64,000 bases of DNA from assembly GCA_030697175.1 (NCBI GenBank), contig JAUYQR010000017.1, positions 1 to 64,000 on the forward strand, given 5' to 3'. Positions 52,013 to 61,265 of this stretch are shown piece by piece. Under the pieces are notes generated by a model. The model saw only the letters and a list, made by a program, of their open reading frames with translations. It did no database searches and had not been told where the DNA came from. A program made the position numbers and the translations under genes. Origin of the DNA: Paracoccaceae bacterium (GTDB lineage: Bacteria > Pseudomonadota > Alphaproteobacteria > Rhodobacterales > Rhodobacteraceae). Positions within the stretch are counted from its first letter, which is position 1; each line of letters starts with the position of its first letter.

Positions 52013-52038
52013 AAAGGGGGCCGCGAGGCCCCCTTTTC
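52013..52038. terminator. Bidirectional intrinsic terminator
   Basis: AAAAGGGGGCC pairs perfectly with GGCCCCCTTTT around a GCGA tetraloop. It is placed between the convergent cyclophilin and PNPOx-like genes and serves both; it includes the end of the latter's stop codon region. Confidence 0.92.
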
Positions 52039-52516
52039 ATTCCAGCGTCACTTCCGCCACCTTGTCGGAATAGTCCTGTTGTGGCTTTCGCCCGAACAGC
52101 GACTTGATCCCCGCGATCAAGGACGAGGCGTTTTCCCAGATCTCCGCGCTGTCCAGATCCATCCGCATCAGCGCGATATCGGGGTCGTCCTTGCCGTCAT
52201 ACCAGGCCGCGACAAAGGGGTTCCACAGCCGCTCGATCATCGCCGGATCGGTGTCTTCGCGCAGCACGCCTTCGATCCGCGCGAACAGGTCATGCCCCTT
52301 GGCCACATGCACCGCTGTGGCAGGCCCGCCTCCTGCACGCACCAACTCGCTGTCCTGACTGGTGAAAAACCACAACGGCCCGCGATTTTCGTCACCATCG
52401 ACGATCGCGGTCATCGGCCGGGCAGGGGCGCGGTCACCCTCCGTCCCCAGCATCACCGTCATCTCCGAGCGCAGGCCCGCCCAGAGTTTCGCTTCCAGCT
52501 CATCCGGTGTCGGCAT
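52037..52516 (-). CDS. Pyridoxamine 5'-phosphate oxidase-like general stress protein
   Basis: 159-residue split-barrel flavin-binding-type protein: MTVMLGTEGDRAPARPMTAIVD, GPLWFFTSQDSELV, HDLFARIEGVLREDTDPAMIERLWNPFVAAWYDGKDDPDIALMRMDLDSAEIWE. This is the general-stress-26 type rather than true PdxH. Ligand (FMN, F420 or heme) unknown. GGAGG upstream of the start. Downstream of tyrS, possibly co-transcribed. Confidence 0.88.
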   Translation of the reverse strand: MPTPDELEAKLWAGLRSEMTVMLGTEGDRAPARPMTAIVDGDENRGPLWFFTSQDSELVRAGGGPATAVHVAKGHDLFARIEGVLREDTDPAMIERLWNPFVAAWYDGKDDPDIALMRMDLDSAEIWENASSLIAGIKSLFGRKPQQDYSDKVAEVTLE

Positions 52517-52591
52517 CCGTCGTCCTCCGTTTCGATTGCCGGAAGCAACGGTCTGGCGCGGCGAAGGGTTCCCCCGACGCCGCGCAAAGGC

Positions 52592-53842
52592 TCAGTCCAG
52601 CACCACCAGCGCGTGCCGTTTCTTGCCTGCGGTCAGCTTCACCGGCTCCGCCAGATCACCGGCCCCCAGCCGCATCGCGGCATCCGTCACCAGATCGTCG
52701 TTCAGCCGCGCACCGCCTTCGGAAATCAGCCGCTTGGCGTCCTTGCCGCTGCCGGCAAGCCCCGCCCGCACGAACAGTTGCACGATGCCAACGCCGTCAG
52801 CCAGTTCCGCCGGCGTCACCCGCACCGTCGGCAGGTCGTCCCCGATCCCGCCCCTCTCGAAGACCTCGCGCGCCGTCGCTTCCGCCGCCGCCGCCGCCTC
52901 CGCCCCGTGCAGCAGCGTCGTCACCGCGTTCGCCAGCACGATCTTGCCCGCGTTGATCTCCGACCCGCCAAGCGCCCCCAGCCGGTTGCACTCGTCCAGC
53001 GGCAATTCGCTATACAGCTTCAGAAACCGCCCCACATCCGCATCCGTGGTGTTGCGCCAGAACTGCCAGAACTCGTAAGGGCTGGTCAGATCGCCGTTCA
53101 GCCAGACCGCGCCCTGCGCCGTCTTGCCCATCTTGCGCCCGTCGCTGGTGGTCAGCAGATGCGACGTCAGCCCGAACACCTCGCCCCCGATCACCCGCCG
53201 CGTCAGATCGACACCGTTGATGATGTTGCCCCACTGATCCGACCCGCCCATCTGCAACAGACAGCCATAGCGGCGGTTAAGCTCAAGGAAATCATAGGCT
53301 TGCAGGATCATGTAGTTGAACTCAAGAAAGCTCAACGATTGCTCGCGGTCCAGCCGCGACTTCACGCTTTCGAACGAAAGCATCCGGTTCACGCTGAAAT
53401 GCCGCCCGATGTCACGCAAAAAGCCGATGTAGTTCAGCGCGTCCAGCCATTCCGCGTTGTTCACCATCACCGCGTCGCTTGCCGCTTCGCCAAAGCGCAC
53501 ATAGGGCGAAAACGCCCGCTTGATGCCGTCGATGTTCTGTCCGATCTGCGCATCCGTCAGCAAAGGCCGCTCCTCGGCCCGGAACGACGGATCGCCGATC
53601 TTGGTCGTCCCGCCGCCCATCAGCACGATCGGCTTGCCACCGGTCTTTTGCAGCCAGCGCAGCATCATGATCTGGATCAGGCTGCCCACATGCAAGCTGG
53701 TCGCCGTGGCATCAAACCCGATATACCCCGGCACCACGCCCTTCACCAACGCCTCGTCCAGCGCCTGATAATCCGTGCAATCGGCCACATAGCCGCGTTC
53801 GAACATCACACGCAGGAATTCTGATTTCGGATGGTAGGTCAT
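52592..53842 (-). CDS. tyrS: Tyrosyl-tRNA synthetase
   Basis: Class I synthetase, 416 residues. The HIGH-type motif is SLHVGSL, the tyrosine pocket in [13 protein letters not shown]-like sequence (here [14 protein letters not shown]), and the KMSKS loop reads GRKMGKT. The C-terminal S4-like tRNA-binding domain is [21 protein letters not shown]. Start at ATG 53842 ([10 protein letters not shown]); the frame is open further upstream but without similarity. Confidence 0.97.
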   Translation of the reverse strand: MTYHPKSEFLRVMFERGYVADCTDYQALDEALVKGVVPGYIGFDATATSLHVGSLIQIMMLRWLQKTGGKPIVLMGGGTTKIGDPSFRAEERPLLTDAQIGQNIDGIKRAFSPYVRFGEAASDAVMVNNAEWLDALNYIGFLRDIGRHFSVNRMLSFESVKSRLDREQSLSFLEFNYMILQAYDFLELNRRYGCLLQMGGSDQWGNIINGVDLTRRVIGGEVFGLTSHLLTTSDGRKMGKTAQGAVWLNGDLTSPYEFWQFWRNTTDADVGRFLKLYSELPLDECNRLGALGGSEINAGKIVLANAVTTLLHGAEAAAAAEATAREVFERGGIGDDLPTVRVTPAELADGVGIVQLFVRAGLAGSGKDAKRLISEGGARLNDDLVTDAAMRLGAGDLAEPVKLTAGKKRHALVVLD

Positions 53843-53899
53843 ATGGCACCCGTGCTTTAAGGTGGGCAGGGTATAGCTTTGCGCGGGGACCAAGGGAAG

Positions 53900-55093
53900 A
53901 TGCGGAAAGACGGCGCTCTCTGGGCCCTGGGGGCGATGTCCGGCACCTCGCTTGACGGGGTCGATGCCGCGATGCTCCTGACGGACGGGCATGAAATTCT
54001 CGCCTTCGGCCCGCACGCCTACCGCCCCTATACCGACGCCGAGCGCAGCCTGATCCGCGCCGCCCTCGGCCAATGGCCCGAGGGCCCCGCCGTCGCCGCC
54101 GCCGCCGAAGTGGTGGAAACCGCCCATGCCGAACTTCTCTCCCGCTTCGAAGGGGCCGATGTGCTGGGCTTTCACGGCCAGACCCTCGCGCATGATCCCA
54201 CCGGGCGCGGCACCCACCAATGCGGCAACGGCGCGCTCTTGGCCGAAGCCCTCGGCCTCACCACGGTCTGGGATTTCCGCTCCTCCGACGTGGCCCTGGG
54301 CGGGCAGGGCGCGCCCTTGGCCCCGTTCTTCCACTTCGCCTGCGCCCGCCACATCGGTGCCACCGCCCCCATCGCCTTCCTCAACCTCGGCGGCGTCGGC
54401 AACCTCACATGGGTCGATCCTACCGCCCCCGGCCCCGATACCCCCGGTGCGCTTCTGGCCTTCGACACCGGCCCCGCCAACGCGCCGATCAATGACCTGA
54501 TGCATACCCGCCTCGGCCTTGCCCATGACGAGGCCGGTGCGCTCGCCAACAAAGGCATGGCCAGCGAGGCGATCATCACCGCCTTCCTCGCCTCACCCTA
54601 TTTCTCAAGAACACCGCCGAAGTCACTGGATCGAAACGATTTTGACAGCCTCTCCGCCGCCGCCGCAACTCTCAACGATGCTGACGCCGCAGCCACCCTT
54701 ACCGCCGCCGCCGCCGCCGCTGTCGCCGAAGGCGCGCGCCATTTCCCGGCTCCCATCAGCCGCCTCCTCGTCACCGGCGGCGGCCGCCACAACCCCACCC
54801 TGATGACCGAACTTGCCCTGCGCTTCGACTGCCCGGTTCAGCCCGTGGAGGTCGTCGGCCTCAACGGCGATATGCTGGAGGCGCAGGCCTTCGCCTACCT
54901 CGCCGTCCGCGTGCTGGCAAAACTGCCAACCTCGGCCCCCGGCACCACCGGCGTTCCCGCCTTCGTTGGCGGCGGGCAGGTCTCCCGCCCCCCGGTCACG
55001 CAAACCTCGCTCACGCCTGCCGGCGGCCCTGCAACATTGACAGCGTATAAATCACCAGAGCCGCCCAGATCAGCGCAAACGCCGCCATCTTGA
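53900..55093 (+). CDS. anmK: Anhydro-N-acetylmuramic acid kinase
   Basis: Recycles anhydro-MurNAc from cell-wall turnover to MurNAc-6-phosphate, 397 residues. ATP-binding start [15 protein letters not shown], substrate region [40 protein letters not shown] and [13 protein letters not shown] are all present. Divergent from tyrS by 57 bases. Its last 28 codons overlap the convergent rarD by 83 bases; the usual family end lies close to PAFVGGG, so the tail is extra. Confidence 0.94.
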   Translation: MRKDGALWALGAMSGTSLDGVDAAMLLTDGHEILAFGPHAYRPYTDAERSLIRAALGQWPEGPAVAAAAEVVETAHAELLSRFEGADVLGFHGQTLAHDPTGRGTHQCGNGALLAEALGLTTVWDFRSSDVALGGQGAPLAPFFHFACARHIGATAPIAFLNLGGVGNLTWVDPTAPGPDTPGALLAFDTGPANAPINDLMHTRLGLAHDEAGALANKGMASEAIITAFLASPYFSRTPPKSLDRNDFDSLSAAAATLNDADAAATLTAAAAAAVAEGARHFPAPISRLLVTGGGRHNPTLMTELALRFDCPVQPVEVVGLNGDMLEAQAFAYLAVRVLAKLPTSAPGTTGVPAFVGGGQVSRPPVTQTSLTPAGGPATLTAYKSPEPPRSAQTPPS

Positions 55094-55934
55094 CCGCGCT
55101 GAACGGCTCGTCGAACAGAAACACCGCCGTCAGGAAGATCATCGTCGGCGCGATGTATTGCATGATCGCGATGGTCGACAGCCGCAGCCGCTTGGCCCCG
55201 TTGGCATAGATCATCAAAGGCCCAGCCGTCACCAGCCCGCAGCCGAACAAAAGCGCCGTATCCCACCCGACGCCCGCCATGAAATGCCCGCCCCCGACCA
55301 GCCCGCGCCAGCCGATATAGGCCAACGCCAGCGGCAACAGGATCAGCACTTCCAACGTGAAGCCCTGGTTCGGCCCGATCGGCAGCCACTTTTTCAAGAA
55401 CGCATAGAACCCCCAGGACAGCGTCAGCCCCAGCGCCACCACCGGCAACCGCCCCGCGTCCCAGGTCAAGACCGCCACCGCCACCGCCGCCAGCGCAATC
55501 GCCACGCCCTGCGCCGGCCTGATCCGCTCGCGCAGCAGCACCGCTCCAAGGAAGATCGAAAACAGCGGGTTGATGTAATACCCCAGCGCCGCATCCAGCG
55601 CATGCCCCGACCCGATCGCCCAGACATAGATGCCCCAGTTCACCGAAATCAGCGCCGCCGTCAGCGCACCCATCGCCAGCATCCGCGGGCTGCGCAATGC
55701 CGCCCGCAATTCCGCCGTCCGCCCCAGAACCGCGATCACCGCCAGCGCGATCGGCACCGACCACACCACCCGATGCGCAATCACCTCGACCGGCGGAATA
55801 TGCGCCATCGCCTTCATGTAAAGCGGCAGGAACCCCCACAACAGATACGCGGTCAACGCAAAGAAGAACCCCGACATCGAGTCTTCGTTCTTCGGGGCCA
55901 TCTGGGGGGCCAATGGGGCAGGGGTCTCGCTCAT
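55011..55934 (-). CDS. rarD: EamA family transporter RarD
   Basis: Ten-helix inner-membrane exporter of the drug/metabolite superfamily, 307 residues. RarD blocks: [15 protein letters not shown] near residue 30, [26 protein letters not shown] and [21 protein letters not shown]. Substrate unknown (chloramphenicol-sensitive family name only). Tail-to-tail overlap with anmK. Confidence 0.93.
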   Translation of the reverse strand: MSETPAPLAPQMAPKNEDSMSGFFFALTAYLLWGFLPLYMKAMAHIPPVEVIAHRVVWSVPIALAVIAVLGRTAELRAALRSPRMLAMGALTAALISVNWGIYVWAIGSGHALDAALGYYINPLFSIFLGAVLLRERIRPAQGVAIALAAVAVAVLTWDAGRLPVVALGLTLSWGFYAFLKKWLPIGPNQGFTLEVLILLPLALAYIGWRGLVGGGHFMAGVGWDTALLFGCGLVTAGPLMIYANGAKRLRLSTIAIMQYIAPTMIFLTAVFLFDEPFSAVKMAAFALIWAALVIYTLSMLQGRRQA

Positions 55935-56004
55935 GCGGCCTGACTACCCCGCGCCTCGCGTCCGAGGCCACCCGAAACTTGTGCCCCGCACAATCGCCCC
56001 AAGC

Positions 56005-56050
56005 CGCGCGACCCCGCCCTTGCTCTTTTCAAAAATACTCAAGAACAGCC
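56005..56050 (-). repeat. Intergenic 3' element, copy g (after desaturase)
   Basis: On the minus strand ctGAGTATTTTTgaaaagagcaagggcggggtc. The core matches copy f almost base for base (ttgctcttttc-aaaatactc on the plus strand). Oriented with the desaturase gene, which ends at 56112. Confidence 0.65.
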
Positions 56051-56111
56051 GGAGCCAAGCGGGCCTGCCCGCGCCGGCGACGCAAAAGGCGTGCGGCGCA
56101 GCCGCTCCGCG

Positions 56112-56996
56112 TCACAACCGCCGTTGCAGGTAGTCCCGCGTATAGGCCGCATACCCCTCCGCCGTCACCCGCAGCTCTGCCCGCATCAGCGCATGCAGCG
56201 CGGGCAGGCGGTGAAACGGCACCGCAGGATAGACGTGGTGCTCCACATGATACGGCATGTTCCACGCCAGAAACCGCACCAGTGCCGTGGTGAACACCGT
56301 CCGGGTGTTTTCGAACATGTTGGCGACGCGCGGGCAATCGCCATGCTCGGCCAGCAGATACAGGCGCAGCACCGGCTGGCCCAGCAACACCGGCACGATC
56401 CACACCCACACCACCACCGGCGTCCAGAAAAGTGACGCCAGAACAACCGCATACCCCACCGCCATCCAGCGCGCCTCGGCCACGATCCGGCGCTTGGCGC
56501 CGTCCGGGAGATAGTCCGCCTCGGCCCGCCCCCGCACCAAGGCTGCCATCAGCCGCAGCTCCGCAACCCAGTAGGGAACGCCCGACACATGCCACGCCCA
56601 GGCCCGCCACCCCTCGGGCTTGCCGCCCGCCAGTTCCGGGTCGCGCCCCTCGATGTTGGTCCAGCGGTGGTGCGCCAGGTGAAAGTAGCGAAACCACTCG
56701 AACGGCAGCAGCAACAGAAATCCCGCCAGCCGCCCCGCCTGTTCGTTGATCCACAGCGACCGGAACGGCGTCTTGTGCGTCGCTTCATGTTCCAGCGTGA
56801 ACAGGAACACCACCAGCATGCCCTGCACCGGGGTCAGCGCCCACCACCCCGGCACCCGCACCGCGATCAGCCCGCCAACCACCGCAATCGCCCCCAGATG
56901 TCCGGCCAGATGCCAAAGCCCTGCCGCATCGGTTCGCGCCGTCAACGCCGCCCGCACCTCCGGTGCCAGCCCTGCAACAAAGGCGCGATGGTCCAT
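56112..56996 (-). CDS. Fatty acid desaturase family protein
   Basis: Membrane di-iron enzyme, 294 residues, with the three His boxes: LEHEATHKTPF, HLAHHRWTN and MPYHVEHHVYPAVPFH. Hydrophobic segments flank the boxes (about 30-75 and 190-225). The family includes acyl-lipid desaturases and carotenoid or choline-related hydroxylases; the compact spacing fits a beta-carotene-ketolase-like/FA desaturase fold, and the substrate is not certain. Its start overlaps the stop of the upstream cupin gene (TGATG), indicating coupling. Confidence 0.88.
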   Translation of the reverse strand: MDHRAFVAGLAPEVRAALTARTDAAGLWHLAGHLGAIAVVGGLIAVRVPGWWALTPVQGMLVVFLFTLEHEATHKTPFRSLWINEQAGRLAGFLLLLPFEWFRYFHLAHHRWTNIEGRDPELAGGKPEGWRAWAWHVSGVPYWVAELRLMAALVRGRAEADYLPDGAKRRIVAEARWMAVGYAVVLASLFWTPVVVWVWIVPVLLGQPVLRLYLLAEHGDCPRVANMFENTRTVFTTALVRFLAWNMPYHVEHHVYPAVPFHRLPALHALMRAELRVTAEGYAAYTRDYLQRRL

Positions 56997-57430
56997 CACG
57001 GGATCTCGAAGCCTTCGGGCGCCAACTCGAACCCCTCGAACCGAAAGCCGGGGCTGACCGTGCAACTGACCAGCGACCATGCCCCCGTGGTCCGCGCCGC
57101 CTGCCACCAGCCCGCTGGAACCACCGCCTGCACCGCTTGCCCCTCCAGAACCGCCGCCCCCATCACCATCTCGCGCGCGGGCCCCGCCGCCGTTTCGGCC
57201 AGCCGCAGGACCAAAGGCGCGCCCGCGTGCCACAGCCAGATCTCGTCCGCATCCACCCGGTGCCAATGGCTCCGCTCTTCCGCCGCCAGCAAGAACAGGA
57301 TCGCTGTCCCCGACGCACGGCCCCCATTCTCCGGCTCGATCTGCGGCCCGACCCAGGTCTGCCGATACCAGCCGCCCTCCGGGTGGCGCTCCAGCGCCAG
57401 ATGCGCGATGATCGTCTCGGCCTCGGTCAT
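56996..57430 (-). CDS. Cupin domain protein (DUF985 type)
   Basis: 144-residue cupin_5 protein: LERHPEGGWYRQTW, GTAILFLLAAEERSHWHRVDADEIWLWHAG and PAGWWQAARTTGAWSLVSCTVSPGFRFEGFEL are signature blocks, with the metal His and Glu in the second. AAGGG lies eight bases before the ATG. Function of the family is poorly defined (sugar epimerase-like fold). Translated just ahead of the desaturase. Confidence 0.9.
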   Translation of the reverse strand: MTEAETIIAHLALERHPEGGWYRQTWVGPQIEPENGGRASGTAILFLLAAEERSHWHRVDADEIWLWHAGAPLVLRLAETAAGPAREMVMGAAVLEGQAVQAVVPAGWWQAARTTGAWSLVSCTVSPGFRFEGFELAPEGFEIP

Positions 57431-57536
57431 GACGTTGCCCTTTCGCATCGCGGCAGAATGGCAGGATGCGATTTGGTGACAAGCATCCTCTGCGTCAGCG
57501 CGGGCCACGCGCCCGGTTTCGCCGCATCCGCAAAGG

Positions 57537-57562
57537 AAAACGGGCGCCCCAAGGGACGCCCG
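57537..57562 (-). terminator. Intrinsic terminator of eno
   Basis: Minus-strand stem cgggcg/cgcccg extended by tccc/gggg, followed by TTTTCC, 57 bases after the eno stop. Confidence 0.8.
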
Positions 57563-57618
57563 CCGAGTTCTTTTCACGCCTTCGGTCGGCAGGGCTGACG
57601 CTCTGCGACCGCACCGCC

Positions 57619-58947
<1,329 letters not shown>

Positions 58948-59844
58948 TCACCCCGCATGGGAAGCGCGTTTCCGCGCCCGTTCGCGGGCAAAGGAATAAA
59001 GCCCCGACCCGATGATCAGCGCCGCGCCCGCGTAGGTCCAGCCGTCCGGCCATTCGCCAAAGACCAGCGCGCCGATGGCCATCGCGAACACCAGCCGGGT
59101 ATAGCGGAACGGTGCCACCACCGACACCTCGCCGGTCCGCGTCGCCGCCGTGATCGCCCAATACCCCGCCGTGCCGAACGCCACCGCGCCCAGCAGCACC
59201 AGCCCCTGACCCGCTGACACCGCCCGCACCTCGCCCGAAGCCAGCATCATTCCCGCCCCCAGCACGGCCACCGCCATCAGCCCCCAGGCCGAGACCTGCG
59301 CCGTCGTCACCACCGCCGGTATCCGGCGCGACGCCAGATCGCGCAGCGTCAGCCCCGCGACCGTGACCAGCACATAAAGCGCCTCGGGGCGAAACCCGTC
59401 GATCCCCGGCCGGATCACCAGCAAGACCCCCGCGAACCCGACCGCAATCGCTGTCCAGCGCCGCCATCCGACCTGCTCCTGCATGAACAGCGCCGCCGCC
59501 ATCGTCACCGCCAGGGGCATCGCCTGCAGCACCGCCGACACCGTCGACAGCGGCACCGTGGCCAGCGCCGCAACATAACCGGCCGATCCGATCATCTCGC
59601 CGATATTGCGGGCGATGACCGCTGGTTGCAGCGCCTCGCGCACCAGAACCCGCTGCCCCTGCGCCCAGGCCATCAGCACGAACACCGGCAGCCCGAAGGC
59701 GCCCGACACGAAGATGATCTGCCCGATCGGCAACCCTTCGGCGGCCCATTTCAGGAACATGTCCTCAACCCCGAACAGCGCCATCGACGCGACCATCAAC
59801 AGGATGCCGCGCAGATTCTGGCTGCTTGCGTGGGATGCGATCAT
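58948..59844 (-). CDS. EamA/DMT family transporter
   Basis: 298-residue drug/metabolite transporter with ten predicted helices in two EamA repeats; the first repeat contains LFGVEDMFLKWAAEG and AVGFAGVLLVIRPG, the second PFRYTRLVFAMAIGALVFGEWPDGWTYAGAALIIGSG. AGGAGG precedes the start. Solute unknown. Divergent from a second EamA gene, with a 14-bp direct repeat between them. Confidence 0.9.
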   Translation of the reverse strand: MIASHASSQNLRGILLMVASMALFGVEDMFLKWAAEGLPIGQIIFVSGAFGLPVFVLMAWAQGQRVLVREALQPAVIARNIGEMIGSAGYVAALATVPLSTVSAVLQAMPLAVTMAAALFMQEQVGWRRWTAIAVGFAGVLLVIRPGIDGFRPEALYVLVTVAGLTLRDLASRRIPAVVTTAQVSAWGLMAVAVLGAGMMLASGEVRAVSAGQGLVLLGAVAFGTAGYWAITAATRTGEVSVVAPFRYTRLVFAMAIGALVFGEWPDGWTYAGAALIIGSGLYSFARERARKRASHAG

Positions 59845-59960
59845 CCGCGCCTCCTACCGCGCCGCCGCGCCAAACGAAAGCCGCTCGGCTTGCCCTTCGT
59901 CGCCCGCACAGGCAGAAGGGCGCGGCAGTCAGTTGGGCGCGGCAGTCAAAGGGGCAGGCG

Positions 59961-60845
59961 ATGAACCGCAAGGACAGGCTCGATGCGTTCGGCGGCGCGA
60001 TGGTGGTGGGCGTGATGCTTCTGCTCGCGTTCAACCAGATCATCGTCAAGGTGGTGAACGCGGGCCTGCAACCGGTGTTCTTCGCGGGCCTGCGCTCGCT
60101 TCTTGCGATCTTCTTCGTCTGGGCCTGGCTTGTCTGGCGCAAGCGTCCGCCGCGCCTGACCCGCGCCACCTTGCCCACCGGCATCCTGATGGGCTGCGTC
60201 TTTGCGCTCGAATTCCTCTGCCTCTTCGTCGCGCTCGATCTCACCACGGTCGGGCGAACCTCGGTGATCTTCTATTCGATGCCGGTCTGGTTCGCGCTGA
60301 TGGCCCACTTCGGCCTTGGCGACCGCATCACCGCGGTGCGCGCCGCGGGCCTCCTTCTCGCCTTTGCGGGGGCGGCCTGGGCGATCCTGTCCGGCCCCTC
60401 CACCGGGCAAGGCTCCCTTGCCGGCGATCTTTTCGCCCTTACCGGCGCGGTCTGCTGGGCTGGCACCGCCTACATCGCCCGCCGCCCCGTGATGCGTGCC
60501 GAAGGGCCCGAGATGCAGCTTTTCTGGATGGTCCTCGTTTCCGCCCCGATCCTGCTTCTCGCCGCGCCGTTCTTCGGCCCGCTGATCCGTGATCTGCAAC
60601 CGATTCACCTTTTCTGGCTGGTGTTCCAAGCCTCGGTCGTGGTCGCGGGCGGCTTCATCTCGTGGCTCTGGCTGATGTCGGTCTACCCGGCCTCCACCGT
60701 GGCCTCGTTTTCCTTCCTGACCCCGATCTTCGCGCTCACGCTCGGCGCCCTTGTTTTCGGCGAAACCGTCACCTGGGCGATTCTGGGCGCGGCGGTCCTT
60801 GTGGCCGCCGGGATCGTGCTCATCAACCGCCCGACCCGCGCCTGA
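59961..60845 (+). CDS. EamA/DMT family transporter
   Basis: 294-residue ten-helix DMT exporter. Blocks: AFNQIIVKVVNAGLQPVFFAGLRS, TTVGRTSVIFYSMPVWFALMAHF, LLLAFAGAAWAI and SFLTPIFALTLGALVFGETVTWAILGAAVLVAAGI. Start ATG 59961 with AAGGGG upstream. Only modest likeness to the divergent neighbour, so probably not a recent duplicate. Substrate unknown. Confidence 0.9.
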   Translation: MNRKDRLDAFGGAMVVGVMLLLAFNQIIVKVVNAGLQPVFFAGLRSLLAIFFVWAWLVWRKRPPRLTRATLPTGILMGCVFALEFLCLFVALDLTTVGRTSVIFYSMPVWFALMAHFGLGDRITAVRAAGLLLAFAGAAWAILSGPSTGQGSLAGDLFALTGAVCWAGTAYIARRPVMRAEGPEMQLFWMVLVSAPILLLAAPFFGPLIRDLQPIHLFWLVFQASVVVAGGFISWLWLMSVYPASTVASFSFLTPIFALTLGALVFGETVTWAILGAAVLVAAGIVLINRPTRA

Positions 60846-61103
60846 CTGGCAGAATCGCTCCCGAAGCTGTCGTCCACAGGCAGGGCAGGGCGCCAGCCTG
60901 TCTCAAGCCGTCTGCACAACCGGGCGCGTTTCTTCACAAATCCCGCTCTCCTCAGAGATCGGGTGAAGATTGTCCCCACGGCTGTCCACAACCACACGCA
61001 GAACTTGATGACGTTTGCGTGACTGTGACATCGGCGCGTCAAGGTTAAAAATCCGCTGGCATCGCAAATAAATCCGTTGAACGGCGTCCGCTAATACGAC
61101 AGT

Positions 61104-61133
61104 TTGACATCGCGGCCGGGGTCAACACCATAT
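61104..61133 (+). promoter_or_regulatory. Predicted sigma70 promoter of nrdJ
   Basis: A perfect TTGACA at 61104-61109; the best -10 (CCATAT, 61128-61133) lies 18 bases downstream and is weak, as expected for a regulated promoter. Confidence 0.5.
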
Positions 61134-61140
61134 CTAGTGC
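61125..61140. promoter_or_regulatory. NrdR-box-like palindrome
   Basis: acaccatatctagtgc matches the 16-base NrdR box consensus (acaC-w-AtATaT-w-Gtgt) at 13 positions and covers the -10 region of the nrdJ promoter. NrdR boxes usually come in pairs; no clear second copy is seen one to three helical turns away. Confidence 0.6.
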
Positions 61141-61170
61141 CGTGCGAGGTTGAAGCAGTCAGTCAGTCAA

Positions 61171-61197
61171 CGCCAACCCCGGATCAACCGGGTGGCG
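61171..61197 (+). other. Leader hairpin upstream of nrdJ
   Basis: cgcc/ggcg and ccccgg-type/ccggg arms form a two-part helix with a five-base atcaa loop, about 68 bases before the nrdJ ATG. It may belong to a conserved nrdJ leader structure. Confidence 0.4.
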
Positions 61198-61265
61198 CCT
61201 GCAAGACGGGTTTTCCTCGTTTCAATCAAAATCGGCCAGCGCGCCGCAAAAACGGGATCAGGGGC

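Larger units (their letters stand above)
60846..61265. other. 420-bp regulatory region upstream of nrdJ
   Basis: No gene is supported. It contains several DnaA-box-like sequences (60870-60990), a TTGACA promoter, an NrdR-box-like palindrome and a leader hairpin. No cobalamin riboswitch is recognised. Confidence 0.7.

Noticed and set aside
52079-53824. Plus-strand frame of 581 codons opposite tyrS
   Set aside because: His/Arg/Gln-rich mirror of tyrS and the PNPOx-like gene.
60846-61265. Cobalamin riboswitch upstream of nrdJ
   Set aside because: I could not find the B12-box or the conserved core by eye.
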